64,000 nucleotides of DNA from Tsukamurella ocularis (lineage in GTDB: Bacteria > Actinomycetota > Actinomycetes > Mycobacteriales > Mycobacteriaceae), in assembly GCF_024807615.1 (NCBI RefSeq), contig NZ_JANUCJ010000001.1, positions 1,120,361 to 1,184,360 of the forward strand, given 5' to 3'. Positions 34,578 to 43,285 of the stretch are shown piece after piece. Position numbers and translations under genes: made by a program. Each line of letters starts with the position of its first letter. Position 1 is the stretch's first letter. A model generated the notes under the pieces. The model was not told where the DNA came from. It worked only from the letters and a program-made list of their open reading frames with translations, and did no database searches.

Positions 34578-35321
34578 ATGACGGCGACGACGGCCGCCGT
34601 GATGGTGATCGCGGGCTTCGGCGCGGGTCTCATCGGCTACATCACCGGGCTCGCTTCGATCGTCTCCTACCCCGCGCTGCTCGCGTTCGGCCTGTCGCCG
34701 GTCGCGGCCAATGTGACCAACACCGTCGCGATGGTGGCGGTGGGCGGCGGGTCTATCGCCTCGTCGGCGTCGGAGCTCGCCACGAACCGCGCGCAGATGC
34801 GCTCGCTCGCCGCGCTGGCGATCGCGGGCGGGACCGCCGGATCCGCGTTGCTCCTGCTGGCACCGGGGAGCATGTTCGAGCGGGTCGTGCCGGTGCTCAT
34901 CGCGATCGCCGCGATCGCGATCCTGCTGCAGCCGCTCCTGCACGAGCGCCCCGTGGTGCAGCGGCTTGCGCGGTTCTACTCCGTCGGGGTCTTCCTGGTC
35001 GCCGTGTACGGCGGCTACTTCGGTGCGGGCGCCGGCGTGATGATCCTGGCGCTCACCCTGCTGGCCACGTCCGAACCACTGTGGCGCGCGGCGATGCTGA
35101 AGAGCTACGTCCTCGGCCTCGCGAACCTCGCGGCCGCCCTCGGCTTCGCGGTGTTCGGGCCGGTGCACTGGCCCGCGGCCATAGCGATGGCGATCGGCGG
35201 CTTCGCCGGCGGCTGGTGCGGCCCGCCCGTCGTGGCGCGGATCGATGCCGGGAAGCTGCGCGTCGTGGTCGCGATCTGCGGCCTCGGCCTCGCGCTCTGG
35301 CTCGCCCGCGTGTGGTTCTAG
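34578..35321 (+). CDS. TauE/SafE family sulfite/sulfonate-type exporter
   Basis: A 247-residue membrane protein with about eight helices in two repeats. GFGAGLIGYITGLASIVSYPALLAFGLSPVAANVTNTVAMV at the start (read in pieces) and GGYFGAGAGVMILALTLL in the second half are the glycine-rich helix pair repeats of the family. Relatives move sulfite, sulfoacetate or other small organic anions outward. No sulfur-metabolism gene is adjacent, so the substrate is open. It overlaps the convergent TetR gene by 4 bases, and its own promoter candidate lies just upstream. Confidence 0.85.
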   Translation: MTATTAAVMVIAGFGAGLIGYITGLASIVSYPALLAFGLSPVAANVTNTVAMVAVGGGSIASSASELATNRAQMRSLAALAIAGGTAGSALLLLAPGSMFERVVPVLIAIAAIAILLQPLLHERPVVQRLARFYSVGVFLVAVYGGYFGAGAGVMILALTLLATSEPLWRAAMLKSYVLGLANLAAALGFAVFGPVHWPAAIAMAIGGFAGGWCGPPVVARIDAGKLRVVVAICGLGLALWLARVWF

Positions 35322-35947
35322 GTGCGGCCCTCAGTGGGGTCGACGACGCCGAGGCCGCGCCCAAGGGTCCGGGCGGCGAACGCCACGGCGTCGTCCCAGC
35401 TCACGTCCAGGAACTCCCGGCGCTCTGTCGTGTAGTGGTTCGCGAGGCCGGTGACCTCCGACCACAGGACGGCCATCGCAGCGCGCAGATCGCCCTCGTA
35501 CCCAGCGCGGACGAGGGCCTCCCCCAGGGCCCCGATGAGGCCGGCAGTCGCGTCCCGGAGGCCCTGTTCCACGGCGGGCTGCAACGCATCCGCGGTCTCG
35601 ACCAGCGCGAGAGCGTCGAACTGCCTGCCGAAGACGGGATAGCCGTCGCGGTACTCGTTCGCCGCCGCCGTGAACACGTCGACGAAGTCGGACGCCTCCT
35701 CGAGCCGAGGGCGCAGCCGCTCCGTCATGCGCAGCACGTGCTCGGCGAAGACCCCGATGAAGAGGTTCTCCTTGGTCGCGAAGTAGGTGTACACGGTGCC
35801 GAGCGAGATCCCGGCGCCGTCCGCGACGTCCCGCATGCGGAGGGCGGCGTAGCCGCCGCTACGCAGCAGGTCCTCCCCCGAGCGGAGGATGTCGATCCGG
35901 CGCTGGTCGCGGTCGCCCCACTGCGTGGCGGGCCTGCCTGTCGTCAT
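35318..35947 (-). CDS. TetR/AcrR family regulator at the end of the lactonase operon
   Basis: A 209-residue repressor-type protein. The DNA-binding domain (residues about 15-62) ends in GISLGTVYTYFATKENLFIGVF, a classical TetR recognition helix. The ligand domain has VFGRQFDALALVETADALQPAVEQGL. The start overlaps the metallo-hydrolase stop by 4 bases, so it is the sixth and last gene of the operon that begins at 40685. A terminal autoregulator would bind the operon's upstream operator; the tandem CTGAAC/GTTCAG palindromes at 40699-40731 are the obvious candidates. The inducer is probably a pathway intermediate. Confidence 0.87.
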   Translation of the reverse strand: MTTGRPATQWGDRDQRRIDILRSGEDLLRSGGYAALRMRDVADGAGISLGTVYTYFATKENLFIGVFAEHVLRMTERLRPRLEEASDFVDVFTAAANEYRDGYPVFGRQFDALALVETADALQPAVEQGLRDATAGLIGALGEALVRAGYEGDLRAAMAVLWSEVTGLANHYTTERREFLDVSWDDAVAFAARTLGRGLGVVDPTEGRT

Positions 35948-36744
35948 CCCCCGATACTGCCCCGCGCTGCCTCGGCGTACATCACCGGATCATGCGCGCA
36001 CACCAGGCGGACGGATTCGGCACCGTCGCCGAAGGTCTCGGCGAGCCGGTCCCGGGTGTCCCGGGCCTCCCGCCGCCGGGTGGCGGAGACGAATTGGCCG
36101 GCGCGCAGCGCGAGGGGGACGGTCCCGCCGACAACGGCTGCGCGGTGGTAGAAGGCGTCGCCACAGTGCAGGAGCCAGCCGTCGCCGACCCGCACAGCGA
36201 CCCCCGCATGGCCCGGCGTGTGGCCGGGTAGTGGGACCAGGAGCGCGTCGTCGCCCAACGGCGTCAACCGCGCCGCCGCGAATCCGAACCAGTCCTCGGG
36301 GAAGTCCTCGTACGCCGCCACAGCGGGCTCCGGGGAACGGCGCCACGGCCGGTAACGCACTGCGGCCGGAAGGCCTCGGGCACCACGGGCCGACTGCACT
36401 TCCGCCGCGGTGGCATGGACGGTCGCACCGGGGAAGTCGTCGATCCCGCCCGTGTGATCGGAGTCGAGGTGCGAGGCGACGATGTGGGTGACGTCGGACC
36501 GATCGAATCCGAGAGCCTCCACCTGGGCGACCGCGGTCTCCGCGGCGACGAAATCGGGTCGGATCACCCGTGCGAGTCCTCCGCCCAGCCTGGCTGCGGG
36601 CGCCGCGATGTCGGCTAGCCCGAGCCCAGTATCGACGAGCACGAGCCCCGCGTCGGTCTCGAGCAGCAGGACGTGGCAGACCATGGGTGGCGCGCCGACG
36701 GGCCGGAGGGTGCCGCAATTGAGGTGGTGCACCCGGCCGATCAC
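35944..36744 (-). CDS. Metallo-beta-lactamase-fold hydrolase, lactonase-like (HxDxDH variant)
   Basis: A 266-residue MBL protein of the N-acyl-homoserine-lactonase-like group. The metal site reads SHLDSDHTGG at 91-100 (His92, Asp94, Asp96, His97), so Asp stands where AHL lactonases normally have the second His. Later ligands are in GHTPGHAG and LLHCGDAFYH. DFPGATVHATAAEV is shared with the paralogue at 37463. Family members open lactones or thioesters. It is coupled by overlaps to the dienelactone hydrolase and TetR genes, which supports action on a lactone or an acyl intermediate rather than antibiotic resistance. Confidence 0.8.
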   Translation of the reverse strand: MIGRVHHLNCGTLRPVGAPPMVCHVLLLETDAGLVLVDTGLGLADIAAPAARLGGGLARVIRPDFVAAETAVAQVEALGFDRSDVTHIVASHLDSDHTGGIDDFPGATVHATAAEVQSARGARGLPAAVRYRPWRRSPEPAVAAYEDFPEDWFGFAAARLTPLGDDALLVPLPGHTPGHAGVAVRVGDGWLLHCGDAFYHRAAVVGGTVPLALRAGQFVSATRRREARDTRDRLAETFGDGAESVRLVCAHDPVMYAEAARGSIGG

Positions 36745-37466
36745 GCGGCGCTTCCGTCCGCGAAGCGCGCCGCGAAAAAGGCGAAGACGCGCGACCAGGC
36801 ATCGGCCGAGGCGGCCTCGTCGTACCCGAGGCCCAGGACCCGCAGCACCGCGTCGGGCGCCGACTCGATCCGGTTGGCGAAGCTGTGGCCGACGCCGGGA
36901 TAGGTCTTGAGGTCGGACGGGACGCCGTGCCGGTCGAGGACGCGGCGCAGGCGCCGCTCGCCGAACGGGAGGAACGGGTCACGGGAGCCGAAGGATCCGA
37001 CCACGGGGCAGGTGTCGGCGGTGACGGCGCGGTACGTGGTGAGGCTGCCGTAGAAGGGCGCCGCCGCGACGTACCGGTCGTCGCCCTCGAGGAGGGCGAA
37101 GCCACCGCCCATGCAGAAGCCGGTGATGGCGACCTCGCCGGTCGACTGGGGGTCGGCGGCCAGGGCGCCGCGGGCGCGCTCCAGCACGGCGAACGCGGGG
37201 CCTTTACCCGTGCCGAGCGAGCGCATCGTGGAGACGATGCAGCCCAGGCGATGCGGCCCCGCGGTGAACAGCAGCGGCGCCATCGCGAGGTAGCCCGCGT
37301 CCGCCACGATGCGGAGGTTCCGCTCGATGTCGGTCTCCGCGCCGGTGATGTCGTGGACGAGGAGCACGGAGGGGCGCGGGCCTTCTGGTGCGGACGGTCG
37401 AGCGATGAGCGCGTCGAAGGGTGCGGGTTCGGCGTCGATCGTGACGCGCTTGATGGTAGCGGTCAT
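36741..37466 (-). CDS. Dienelactone hydrolase family protein
   Basis: A 241-residue alpha/beta hydrolase. The nucleophile elbow GFCMGGGFALL carries the Cys typical of dienelactone hydrolases, followed by the acid in SRDPFLPFGERRL and the His in GVGHSFAN. VLLVHDITGAETDIERN forms the oxyanion side. Known relatives open dienelactone in chloroaromatic degradation or act on other small esters. In this operon, flanked on both sides by MBL-fold hydrolases with 4-base overlaps, it is one of three possible lactone- or ester-opening enzymes. No aromatic-ring genes occur nearby. Confidence 0.87.
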   Translation of the reverse strand: MTATIKRVTIDAEPAPFDALIARPSAPEGPRPSVLLVHDITGAETDIERNLRIVADAGYLAMAPLLFTAGPHRLGCIVSTMRSLGTGKGPAFAVLERARGALAADPQSTGEVAITGFCMGGGFALLEGDDRYVAAAPFYGSLTTYRAVTADTCPVVGSFGSRDPFLPFGERRLRRVLDRHGVPSDLKTYPGVGHSFANRIESAPDAVLRVLGLGYDEAASADAWSRVFAFFAARFADGSAA

Positions 37467-38242
37467 CGGGTACTCCGTTCGGTGGCCTCCGCGACGGCGA
37501 GCGGGAGCCGGGGTGGGTAGCGGTGCGACGAGATCGTGTGGACGTCGTCGCGGGCGGCGAGGCGCCGCAGCGTCTCCCGGGTGGACGCCTGGAGCTGCGG
37601 TGCGGCCATGGAGATCCGCTCGTACTGGGCGAGCGGGAATGCGGCGGGCGCGCCGGTGCGGGGGTCGCCGTAGCCGGCGTCGCCCGTGTGTAGGAGCCAG
37701 GCGTCGTCGAGTCGCACCGCCACGCCGCAGTGCCCGACGGTGTGTCCGGGGAGCGGCACGAGGACCACGTCGCCGGTGATCCAGGAGCAGCCGCTGACGC
37801 CGAGCCAGTCACCCGTCCCCGCGTGCGACCGCCAGCGCGGGTCGTGCGCGAAGAACCGGGAGCGGTACGAGACCCGTGCGCGCAGCGAGCCGGACCGGGA
37901 GGTCTCGAGCTCCGTCGCGGCGACGTGCACGGTGGCGTCGGGGAAGTCCACGATCCCGGCGGCGTGCTCGCTGTGCAGATGCGTGAGCACGATGTCGGTG
38001 AGGTCCTCGCGACACAGCCCGATCGACGCGAGACGGTGCAGCAGAGACGCTTCGGGGCGATGCGGCAGCCGGAGGAAGAAGCGCTCGAAGCCGATCAGCG
38101 TCGGGTCCTCGAAGACCGCGGACGGGAAGCCGACGTCGACGGCGAGCACGCGGTCACCGTCGACGACGACGAGCGACAGTGTCGGCACCTCGCCGCCGCC
38201 CAGCGGGCGCAGGGGCGCCACGTCGAACAGGTGGATCGTCAT
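37463..38242 (-). CDS. Metallo-beta-lactamase-fold hydrolase, lactonase-like (HxHxEH variant)
   Basis: A 259-residue paralogue of the enzyme at 35944. Its metal motif is THLHSEHAAG (His88, His90, Glu92, His93), where Glu replaces the Asp of HxHxDH. DFPDATVHVAATELE, GHTVGHCG and LLHTGDAGYGDPRTG follow at the same spacing as in the paralogue. The two genes are separated only by the dienelactone hydrolase gene, so a duplication around it is likely. Each copy carries a different substitution in the dinuclear centre, hinting at split specificities or metal use. Probable substrates are lactones or acyl thioesters. Confidence 0.8.
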   Translation of the reverse strand: MTIHLFDVAPLRPLGGGEVPTLSLVVVDGDRVLAVDVGFPSAVFEDPTLIGFERFFLRLPHRPEASLLHRLASIGLCREDLTDIVLTHLHSEHAAGIVDFPDATVHVAATELETSRSGSLRARVSYRSRFFAHDPRWRSHAGTGDWLGVSGCSWITGDVVLVPLPGHTVGHCGVAVRLDDAWLLHTGDAGYGDPRTGAPAAFPLAQYERISMAAPQLQASTRETLRRLAARDDVHTISSHRYPPRLPLAVAEATERSTR

Positions 38243-39804
38243 CGGGAGGCTCCTTCCACGTCGAGGCCCGCGAGCAGCGCGGCGGCAGCGCGCCGATCGA
38301 CCTTGCCCGCGGCGTTGCGGGGGATCTCGCCGACGAACCGGATGTCGCGGGGCTGCTCGAACCGGGACAGGGTCCCTCGCAGGTAGTCGCGGAGCGACTC
38401 CTCGGTCAGCCGAGCGGGATCCGCCTCCACGAGCGCGACGAGGCGATGGCCGTACTGCGCGTCGGTGACGCCCAGGGCGCAGGAGTCCGCGACGCCCGCA
38501 TGCGCGGCGAGGGCGTTCTCGACGGCGCGCGGGTAGACGTTCTCGCCGCCGCTGACGATCATGTCGTCGTCGCGACCCGCCACGTGCAGCAATCCGTGCC
38601 GGTCGAGATGTCCGAGGTCGCCGGTCGCGATCAGCGCTCCGACGCGGGCCTTGTCGGGGCCGCCCGTGTATCGGCCGACGGCCGCGCGGCCACCGACGAA
38701 GATCCGACCCGTGATCCCGGTGGGGGCGGGCGCACCGTCGTCGTCGAGGACCCGGACGGTGGCCCCTGCGACCGGCCGCCCGACGGTGCCCGGGGCGCGC
38801 AGCAGGTCATCGGGCGTGGCGAGGGTGGCGAGCGCGACCTCGGAGGAGCCGTAGCCGTTGAACAGGACATCGCCGAAGCGGGCGGTGAACCGGTCCGCGA
38901 GCGCGGGGAGCAGTGCCGAGCCGCCGCTCAGAACGACCGGCGGAACCCCTTCGCCGGGGGCGGCATCGAGGATCCGGGGGAGCATCGCCGGGACCACCAT
39001 CAGTGCGTCGGCGCGGTGCGCGGCCGCCCGTGCCAGCGCCGGTGCGGGATCGAAGCGCGACTGGGTGATGACGGTGCCGCCCAGGCCCAGTGTGAGGGCG
39101 AGCGCGGCGAGGCCGAAGGCGTGGAAGAAGGGCACCGCCACCGCGGTGCGGTAGCCGACGTGCGCGCCGGTGCGGGCGATCACGCTCGCGGTCATCCCGA
39201 GCAGAGTCGACGGTGCCGCATCGCGCGGCACGCCGCGCGGGGTGCCGGTCGTCCCGGACGTGAGCAGGATGAGTCGCCCCTCGTGCGGGGCGGGATCGAC
39301 GGTGCCCCAGCGGTCGCGCAGGGCGGACGAGGCGATCGCGGTCTCGGGGATTTCGTCCAGGACTCCGGCGAACTCCGGGTCGGCGATCACGAGCCGCACG
39401 TCGTGGCCCTCGAGCGATGCGGCGAGGGCGCGGCCGCGGAAGTCGGTGTTGAGCAGCAGGACGTCGGCTCCGAGGGTCGCCGTCGCGAGAAGGGAGACCA
39501 CGAACCGTCGTCCGTTGCGGCACAGGACGCCGACAGTGTCGCCGGGACCGACGCCGTGGTTCCTCTGCAGCGCGGTCGCGGCTGCGCCGACCTCGGCGAG
39601 GAGGTCCCCGTAGGTGAGCGCTCCCTCGTCGTCGACGAGCGCGATCCGACGGGGCGTGCGCGCTGCCGCGACGCGCAGCAGGGTGCCGAATCCGGGCGCA
39701 CCGGAGCCGAGGCCGCGGGCGACGGCGGGCCACCGGTGGGGCGGCGGCGGGACCAGCAGGCCGGACCCCAGCGCCGCGCGGACGACCTCGGGGACTGCGC
39801 TCAT
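38239..39804 (-). CDS. AMP-binding acyl-CoA ligase (FadD-like)
   Basis: A 521-residue adenylate-forming enzyme that would activate a carboxylic acid with ATP and then CoA. The P-loop LILLTSGTTGTPRGV, FFHAFGLAALAL, FNGYGSSEVALATLA and the GDLGHLDRHGLLHVAGRDDDMIVSGGENVYPRAVE hinge are present, and NAAGKVDRRA near the C-terminus carries the catalytic Lys. The last 100 residues form the usual mobile C-domain, consistent with a CoA ligase rather than an FAAL. ATGA overlaps join it to the SDR and MBL genes. It would trap the hydroxy acid made by lactone opening as a CoA ester. Confidence 0.87.
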   Translation of the reverse strand: MSAVPEVVRAALGSGLLVPPPPHRWPAVARGLGSGAPGFGTLLRVAAARTPRRIALVDDEGALTYGDLLAEVGAAATALQRNHGVGPGDTVGVLCRNGRRFVVSLLATATLGADVLLLNTDFRGRALAASLEGHDVRLVIADPEFAGVLDEIPETAIASSALRDRWGTVDPAPHEGRLILLTSGTTGTPRGVPRDAAPSTLLGMTASVIARTGAHVGYRTAVAVPFFHAFGLAALALTLGLGGTVITQSRFDPAPALARAAAHRADALMVVPAMLPRILDAAPGEGVPPVVLSGGSALLPALADRFTARFGDVLFNGYGSSEVALATLATPDDLLRAPGTVGRPVAGATVRVLDDDGAPAPTGITGRIFVGGRAAVGRYTGGPDKARVGALIATGDLGHLDRHGLLHVAGRDDDMIVSGGENVYPRAVENALAAHAGVADSCALGVTDAQYGHRLVALVEADPARLTEESLRDYLRGTLSRFEQPRDIRFVGEIPRNAAGKVDRRAAAALLAGLDVEGASR

Positions 39805-40685
39805 CGGAGGACCTCCGCGCTCGCCCGGGCCGAGGGCGAGTCCTCGCCGAACCGGAAGGCCAGCGTGTAGGCCGCGGAGAAGGCGCCGCCCGCGACGGTG
39901 GAGGCCACGTCGAGCGGCCAGGACCACCACGGCGCTAGTGAGCGCGGGCCGTCGACCACGGCGGCGGCCACGATCTGTGCCGCGTGCTCCGGGTGCAGGC
40001 CGGGGAGCCGTCGCATGCTGGGGGTGGGCGCGCTCATGCGGGTGTGGATCAGCGCCATGTAGATCGACGTCGCGCTGATGTTCCGGGCGTGGAGTTCCGG
40101 GGCCACGCTGCGGAACCACGTATCGAAGGCGCCCTTCGACGCCTGGTACGCGCCCCACCGCGGCCCGGGGTGCATGCGCACGCCGACCGTGGAGATGTTG
40201 ACGATCCGGCCGCCGCCCGCGTCGGTCATGGCGGGGACGAGGCGCAGCAGGAGCCGGACGGGTCCCAGGTAGTTGATGTCGACGGTCCGCTCGAAGTCCT
40301 GCGGTCGGTCGAGCTGCAGGGTGAGTGAGCGGCGGATCGACTTGCCGGCGTTGTTGATCACGATGTCGGGCGCACCGTGACGCTGGAGGATCGCGGCGGC
40401 GAGTTCCTCGACGGCCAGCGGGTCGGTGAGGTCGGCCGGCACTACGTGGGCGGTGCCGCCGTCGGCCCGGATCTGGGCGGCGACCTCGTCGAGCTTGTCG
40501 GCGGTGCGGGCGACCAGCAGGACGGTGGCGCCGGCGGCGGCGAAGAGCTCCGCCGTGGCGGCGCCGAGCCCGAAGGAGGCGCCGGTGACGAGGACGGTGC
40601 GACCGCGGACGGCCTGCGCGAGGCGGTGCGGATCGGTCTCCCGGCGGGGGCTGGACAGGCGTCCGAGGAGCGAGGGTGCGGCCAT
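39801..40685 (-). CDS. Short-chain dehydrogenase/reductase, first gene of the lactonase operon
   Basis: A 294-residue classical SDR. The cofactor loop is TGASFGLGAATAEL, followed by NNAGKS, ISTVGV and the catalytic YQASK. The C-terminal 40 residues are a hydrophobic extension (WWSWPLDVASTVAGGAFSAAYTLAF) that may touch the membrane, as in mycobacterial fatty-acyl SDRs. GGAGG lies five bases before the ATG at 40685. It leads the operon that runs to 35318 and sits directly behind the tandem palindromic operator. It may interconvert hydroxy and oxo groups of the lactone-derived acid. Confidence 0.87.
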   Translation of the reverse strand: MAAPSLLGRLSSPRRETDPHRLAQAVRGRTVLVTGASFGLGAATAELFAAAGATVLLVARTADKLDEVAAQIRADGGTAHVVPADLTDPLAVEELAAAILQRHGAPDIVINNAGKSIRRSLTLQLDRPQDFERTVDINYLGPVRLLLRLVPAMTDAGGGRIVNISTVGVRMHPGPRWGAYQASKGAFDTWFRSVAPELHARNISATSIYMALIHTRMSAPTPSMRRLPGLHPEHAAQIVAAAVVDGPRSLAPWWSWPLDVASTVAGGAFSAAYTLAFRFGEDSPSARASAEVLR

Positions 40686-40698
40686 GACGGCCTCCAAT

Positions 40699-40731
40699 CT
40701 GAACGAGGTTCAGTATCTGAACTGTGTTCAG
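40699..40731. promoter_or_regulatory. Tandem palindromic operator (CTGAAC-N3-GTTCAG twice)
   Basis: Two perfect palindromes, CTGAACgagGTTCAG at 40699-40713 and CTGAACtgtGTTCAG at 40717-40731, are separated by 3 bases. Their centres are 18 bases apart, placing both on roughly the same DNA face. They begin 14 bases upstream of the SDR start codon, where they would cover the leftward promoter. The TetR protein encoded at 35318-35947 is the best candidate to bind them. Confidence 0.75.
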
Positions 40732-40835
40732 AATGGTGGTTGGCCGACACGATGTCAAGGGGCTGCGACACGACCGGGACGGAATCGGGACCGCGCGGAG
40801 GAGCGTTCGCCGCACGCGGATCGGAGGATCACGAA

Positions 40836-40865
40836 GGCCCGGTGCTGCTCACGCAGCACCGGGCC
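40836..40865 (-). terminator. Terminator of the BVMO operon
   Basis: A perfect 13-base stem (GGCCCGGTGCTGC, loop TCAC, GCAGCACCGGGCC) about 40 bases after the monooxygenase stop. It is followed in the leftward direction by TTCGTGATCC, with little U-tract, as is common in high-GC actinobacteria. It separates the two leftward operons. Confidence 0.75.
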
Positions 40866-40904
40866 CTCTCCGTCCTGCGCGCCCGCCTCGGGACGCCGTG
40901 ATCG

Positions 40905-42371
40905 TCAGGTGCGGTCGGCGGACCGTCGGACGTGGAAGTCCGCGTCGTCGGGTGCGGACAGCATGCGCACCATGGTTTTCCGGTCGAAGGGCCACAGGTC
41001 GATCGACCCGCCCTCGGTGAAATACCAGGAGTTGCAGCCGGTGTTCCAGACCGTCGGGCCCATGGCCTCCGCCACCTGCCGGTTGAAGGCCTCTGTGGCC
41101 TCCTCGGTGACCTCCACCGCGCGGACCTCGCCGCGGCGGAACCGATCGAGCCACTGCGCGATGAACTTCGCCGTGAGATCGGCGGAGAACTGCAGGGAGA
41201 TGGAGCCCGTCGGGGAGTTGGGGCCGAGCACGGTGAAGAGGTTGGGGAAGCCGGGGATCGCCGTCATGCGGTAGGCCCGCGGACCCTCGGCCCAGGCATC
41301 GTCGAGCTTCACTCCGTCACGTCCCGTCACCTGCATGGGCCGCATGTAATCGTGCGCGCGGAAGCCGGTGGCGAGCACGAGGAGGTCCGCCTCGTGGAGC
41401 GTGCCGTCGGCGGTCCGGATGCCGGTCGTCTCGATCCGCTCGATGCCGTCGGTCACCAGGGAGGCGTTGCGGGCCTTGAGCGCCGAGTAGTAGGTGCCGG
41501 AGACGACCTGCCGCTTGCACAGCGGCTCGTCCTCGGGCGTGAGGTCCTTCCGCAGCGCCGAGGGCAGCTGTGCCCGCAGCGAGAGTCGGGCGTACGCCTG
41601 GACCGCGCTGCGCCGCCACGACGGCTTCGTCGCGATATCGGCGAGGATGCCCGAGCCCCAGAGCAGGCCCTGGTGCACTTGGTCGAGCACCTTCGGCGCC
41701 CGTGTGAAGAGCTCGGAGAGGAGCCTGATCTGGGGCAGCCGCATCGGCGCCCACAGCACCCACTGCGGTGAGCGGACGAAATGCGTGAGGTGCTCCGCCG
41801 TCGGCTGCAGCGCCGAGACCACCTGCACGCCGGTCGATCCGGTGCCGATGACCGCGATCCGCCGGCCCTCGGTGACGAGCGAGTCGTCCCAGCGGGCGGT
41901 GTGCACGACGTCGCCGTCGAAGTCCGCCAGGCCCTCGATGTCGGGGATCGCGGGGTTGTGCAGGACGCCGGTGGCGCAGATGACGAAGTCGGCGGTCATC
42001 GTCTCGCCGGTGTTCAGGGTGAGGGTCCAGGTGGCGGCGGCGTCGTCGAACTCGGCGGCGAGGACCTCGGTGTTGCAGCGGATCCGGTCCTGCAGACCGA
42101 GCTGCTCGACGACGTCGCGGTGGTACTGCTGGATCTGGGGGCCGGTGGCCCAGATGCGCTCCCAGTCCGGCTTCGGGGCGAAGGCGAACTGGTAGATCTG
42201 CGAGGGCACGTCGCAGGTGAGGCCGGGGTAGTGGTTCCAGTACCAGACGCCGCCCACGTCGGCGCCCTTCTCCAGGACGACCCAGTCCGTGAAACCCTGC
42301 TCCTGCAGGACGTGCGCGGTCGAGATGCCGGCGACGCCGGCGCCGATGACCACGACGCGGGGCTCGGTCAT
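40905..42371 (-). CDS. Baeyer-Villiger monooxygenase (class B flavoprotein)
   Basis: A 488-residue FAD- and NADPH-dependent monooxygenase that would insert oxygen next to a ketone to form an ester or lactone. The first Rossmann loop is GAGVAG near residue 10. The BVMO fingerprint FxGxxxHxxxW is exact at residues 151-161 (FDGDVVHTARW). The second Rossmann loop is IGTGSTG. The LATGFRAHDYMRP segment near 350 completes the pattern. It is last of three overlapping genes after an SDR and a patatin-like hydrolase. The arrangement recalls the mycobacterial mymA region. Its ketone substrate is unknown. Confidence 0.9.
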   Translation of the reverse strand: MTEPRVVVIGAGVAGISTAHVLQEQGFTDWVVLEKGADVGGVWYWNHYPGLTCDVPSQIYQFAFAPKPDWERIWATGPQIQQYHRDVVEQLGLQDRIRCNTEVLAAEFDDAAATWTLTLNTGETMTADFVICATGVLHNPAIPDIEGLADFDGDVVHTARWDDSLVTEGRRIAVIGTGSTGVQVVSALQPTAEHLTHFVRSPQWVLWAPMRLPQIRLLSELFTRAPKVLDQVHQGLLWGSGILADIATKPSWRRSAVQAYARLSLRAQLPSALRKDLTPEDEPLCKRQVVSGTYYSALKARNASLVTDGIERIETTGIRTADGTLHEADLLVLATGFRAHDYMRPMQVTGRDGVKLDDAWAEGPRAYRMTAIPGFPNLFTVLGPNSPTGSISLQFSADLTAKFIAQWLDRFRRGEVRAVEVTEEATEAFNRQVAEAMGPTVWNTGCNSWYFTEGGSIDLWPFDRKTMVRMLSAPDDADFHVRRSADRT

Positions 42372-43285
42372 CGTGCCTCCTCCAGGCCACGGCGGACGGC
42401 GAGCGGGGCAGTGCGCTGCGCGGCCGCGAAGGCCCCCGCCCGCTTGCCCCTCGTCATGAAGTTCGAGCCGAGGCCCGCGAGATCGGCGCCGTCGGGGGAG
42501 ATCACGGTGACCTTCTGTCCCCGGGCCCGCGCCACGGCGACCTCGTTCCAGAAGACGGTCGACATGGGGCGGCGCAGTGCGGCGTACTCGAGGAGGCCGC
42601 CGAGGCCGGGCCCGCGGACGCCGGGCGCCGAGGCCATGGAGACCACGGCGACGATCTCGTCGGCGTCCTGCGGGGCGATGAGGTCGACCGAGGCGGTTGA
42701 TGCGGCGCCGCCGTCGACGTAGGTGCGGCCCTCGATCTCGACGGGCGGCATCCACGCGGGGATCGCCCACGACGCGCGGAGGGCTTCGCCCGCAGTGGCT
42801 TTCGGAGCCCCGGGTGCGCCGAAGGCGACGCGCTCGCCCGTGGCGGGCTCGTAGGCGACGAGCCGGGCCTTCGGCGGCACGAGCGCGCCCGGCCCGACGG
42901 TGGCGTCGGCGAGCTCCTGTAGCCAGGTCGCGTCGCCGCGGCCGCGCGGGGCGACGCCGGTCAGCGGGGCATGCCCGCCGCGGCGGGTCCACAGGGTCGA
43001 CGGGTCCGTCGGCAGCGAGAACGGGATCCGCGGCAGGGGCGCCGGCGTCGCGGCCAGGTGACGTTGCAGGACGGGCGATTCCGCGCGACCTTCCTGCATG
43101 GCGACGAGGTCCTGGACCGAGAAGGCCTGCAGTGCAGTGATGATCTCCGAGCCGGCGGAGGTGCCCTGGAGCACGTCGAGGTCGCGCACGTCCGTGTCCA
43201 GTTGCTCCTCGAGCGCGGCCAGCGCGGCGATGGTCCACGCCCCGCCGATGGTGCCGCCGCATCCGATCACGAGTGCGCGGGTCAC
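42368..43285 (-). CDS. Patatin-like phospholipase/esterase
   Basis: A 305-residue Ser-Asp dyad hydrolase. CGGTIGGAWTIAAL forms the oxyanion hole, LQGTSAGSEIITAL holds the nucleophilic Ser (GxSxG), and YVDGGAASTASVDL holds the catalytic Asp (DGG). No signal peptide, so it acts in the cytoplasm or at the inner face of the membrane. GTG at 43285 overlaps the SDR stop and the stop overlaps the BVMO start, so all three are co-translated. Beside a BVMO, the likely job is cleaving the ester produced, though action on membrane lipids is also possible. Confidence 0.85.
   Translation of the reverse strand: MTRALVIGCGGTIGGAWTIAALAALEEQLDTDVRDLDVLQGTSAGSEIITALQAFSVQDLVAMQEGRAESPVLQRHLAATPAPLPRIPFSLPTDPSTLWTRRGGHAPLTGVAPRGRGDATWLQELADATVGPGALVPPKARLVAYEPATGERVAFGAPGAPKATAGEALRASWAIPAWMPPVEIEGRTYVDGGAASTASVDLIAPQDADEIVAVVSMASAPGVRGPGLGGLLEYAALRRPMSTVFWNEVAVARARGQKVTVISPDGADLAGLGSNFMTRGKRAGAFAAAQRTAPLAVRRGLEEAR

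Noticed and set aside
38179-39870. Long plus-strand frame of 563 codons opposite the acyl ligase
   Set aside because: Gly/Arg/Glu-rich with no domain sense; it mirrors a well-supported ligase gene. High G+C keeps antisense frames open.
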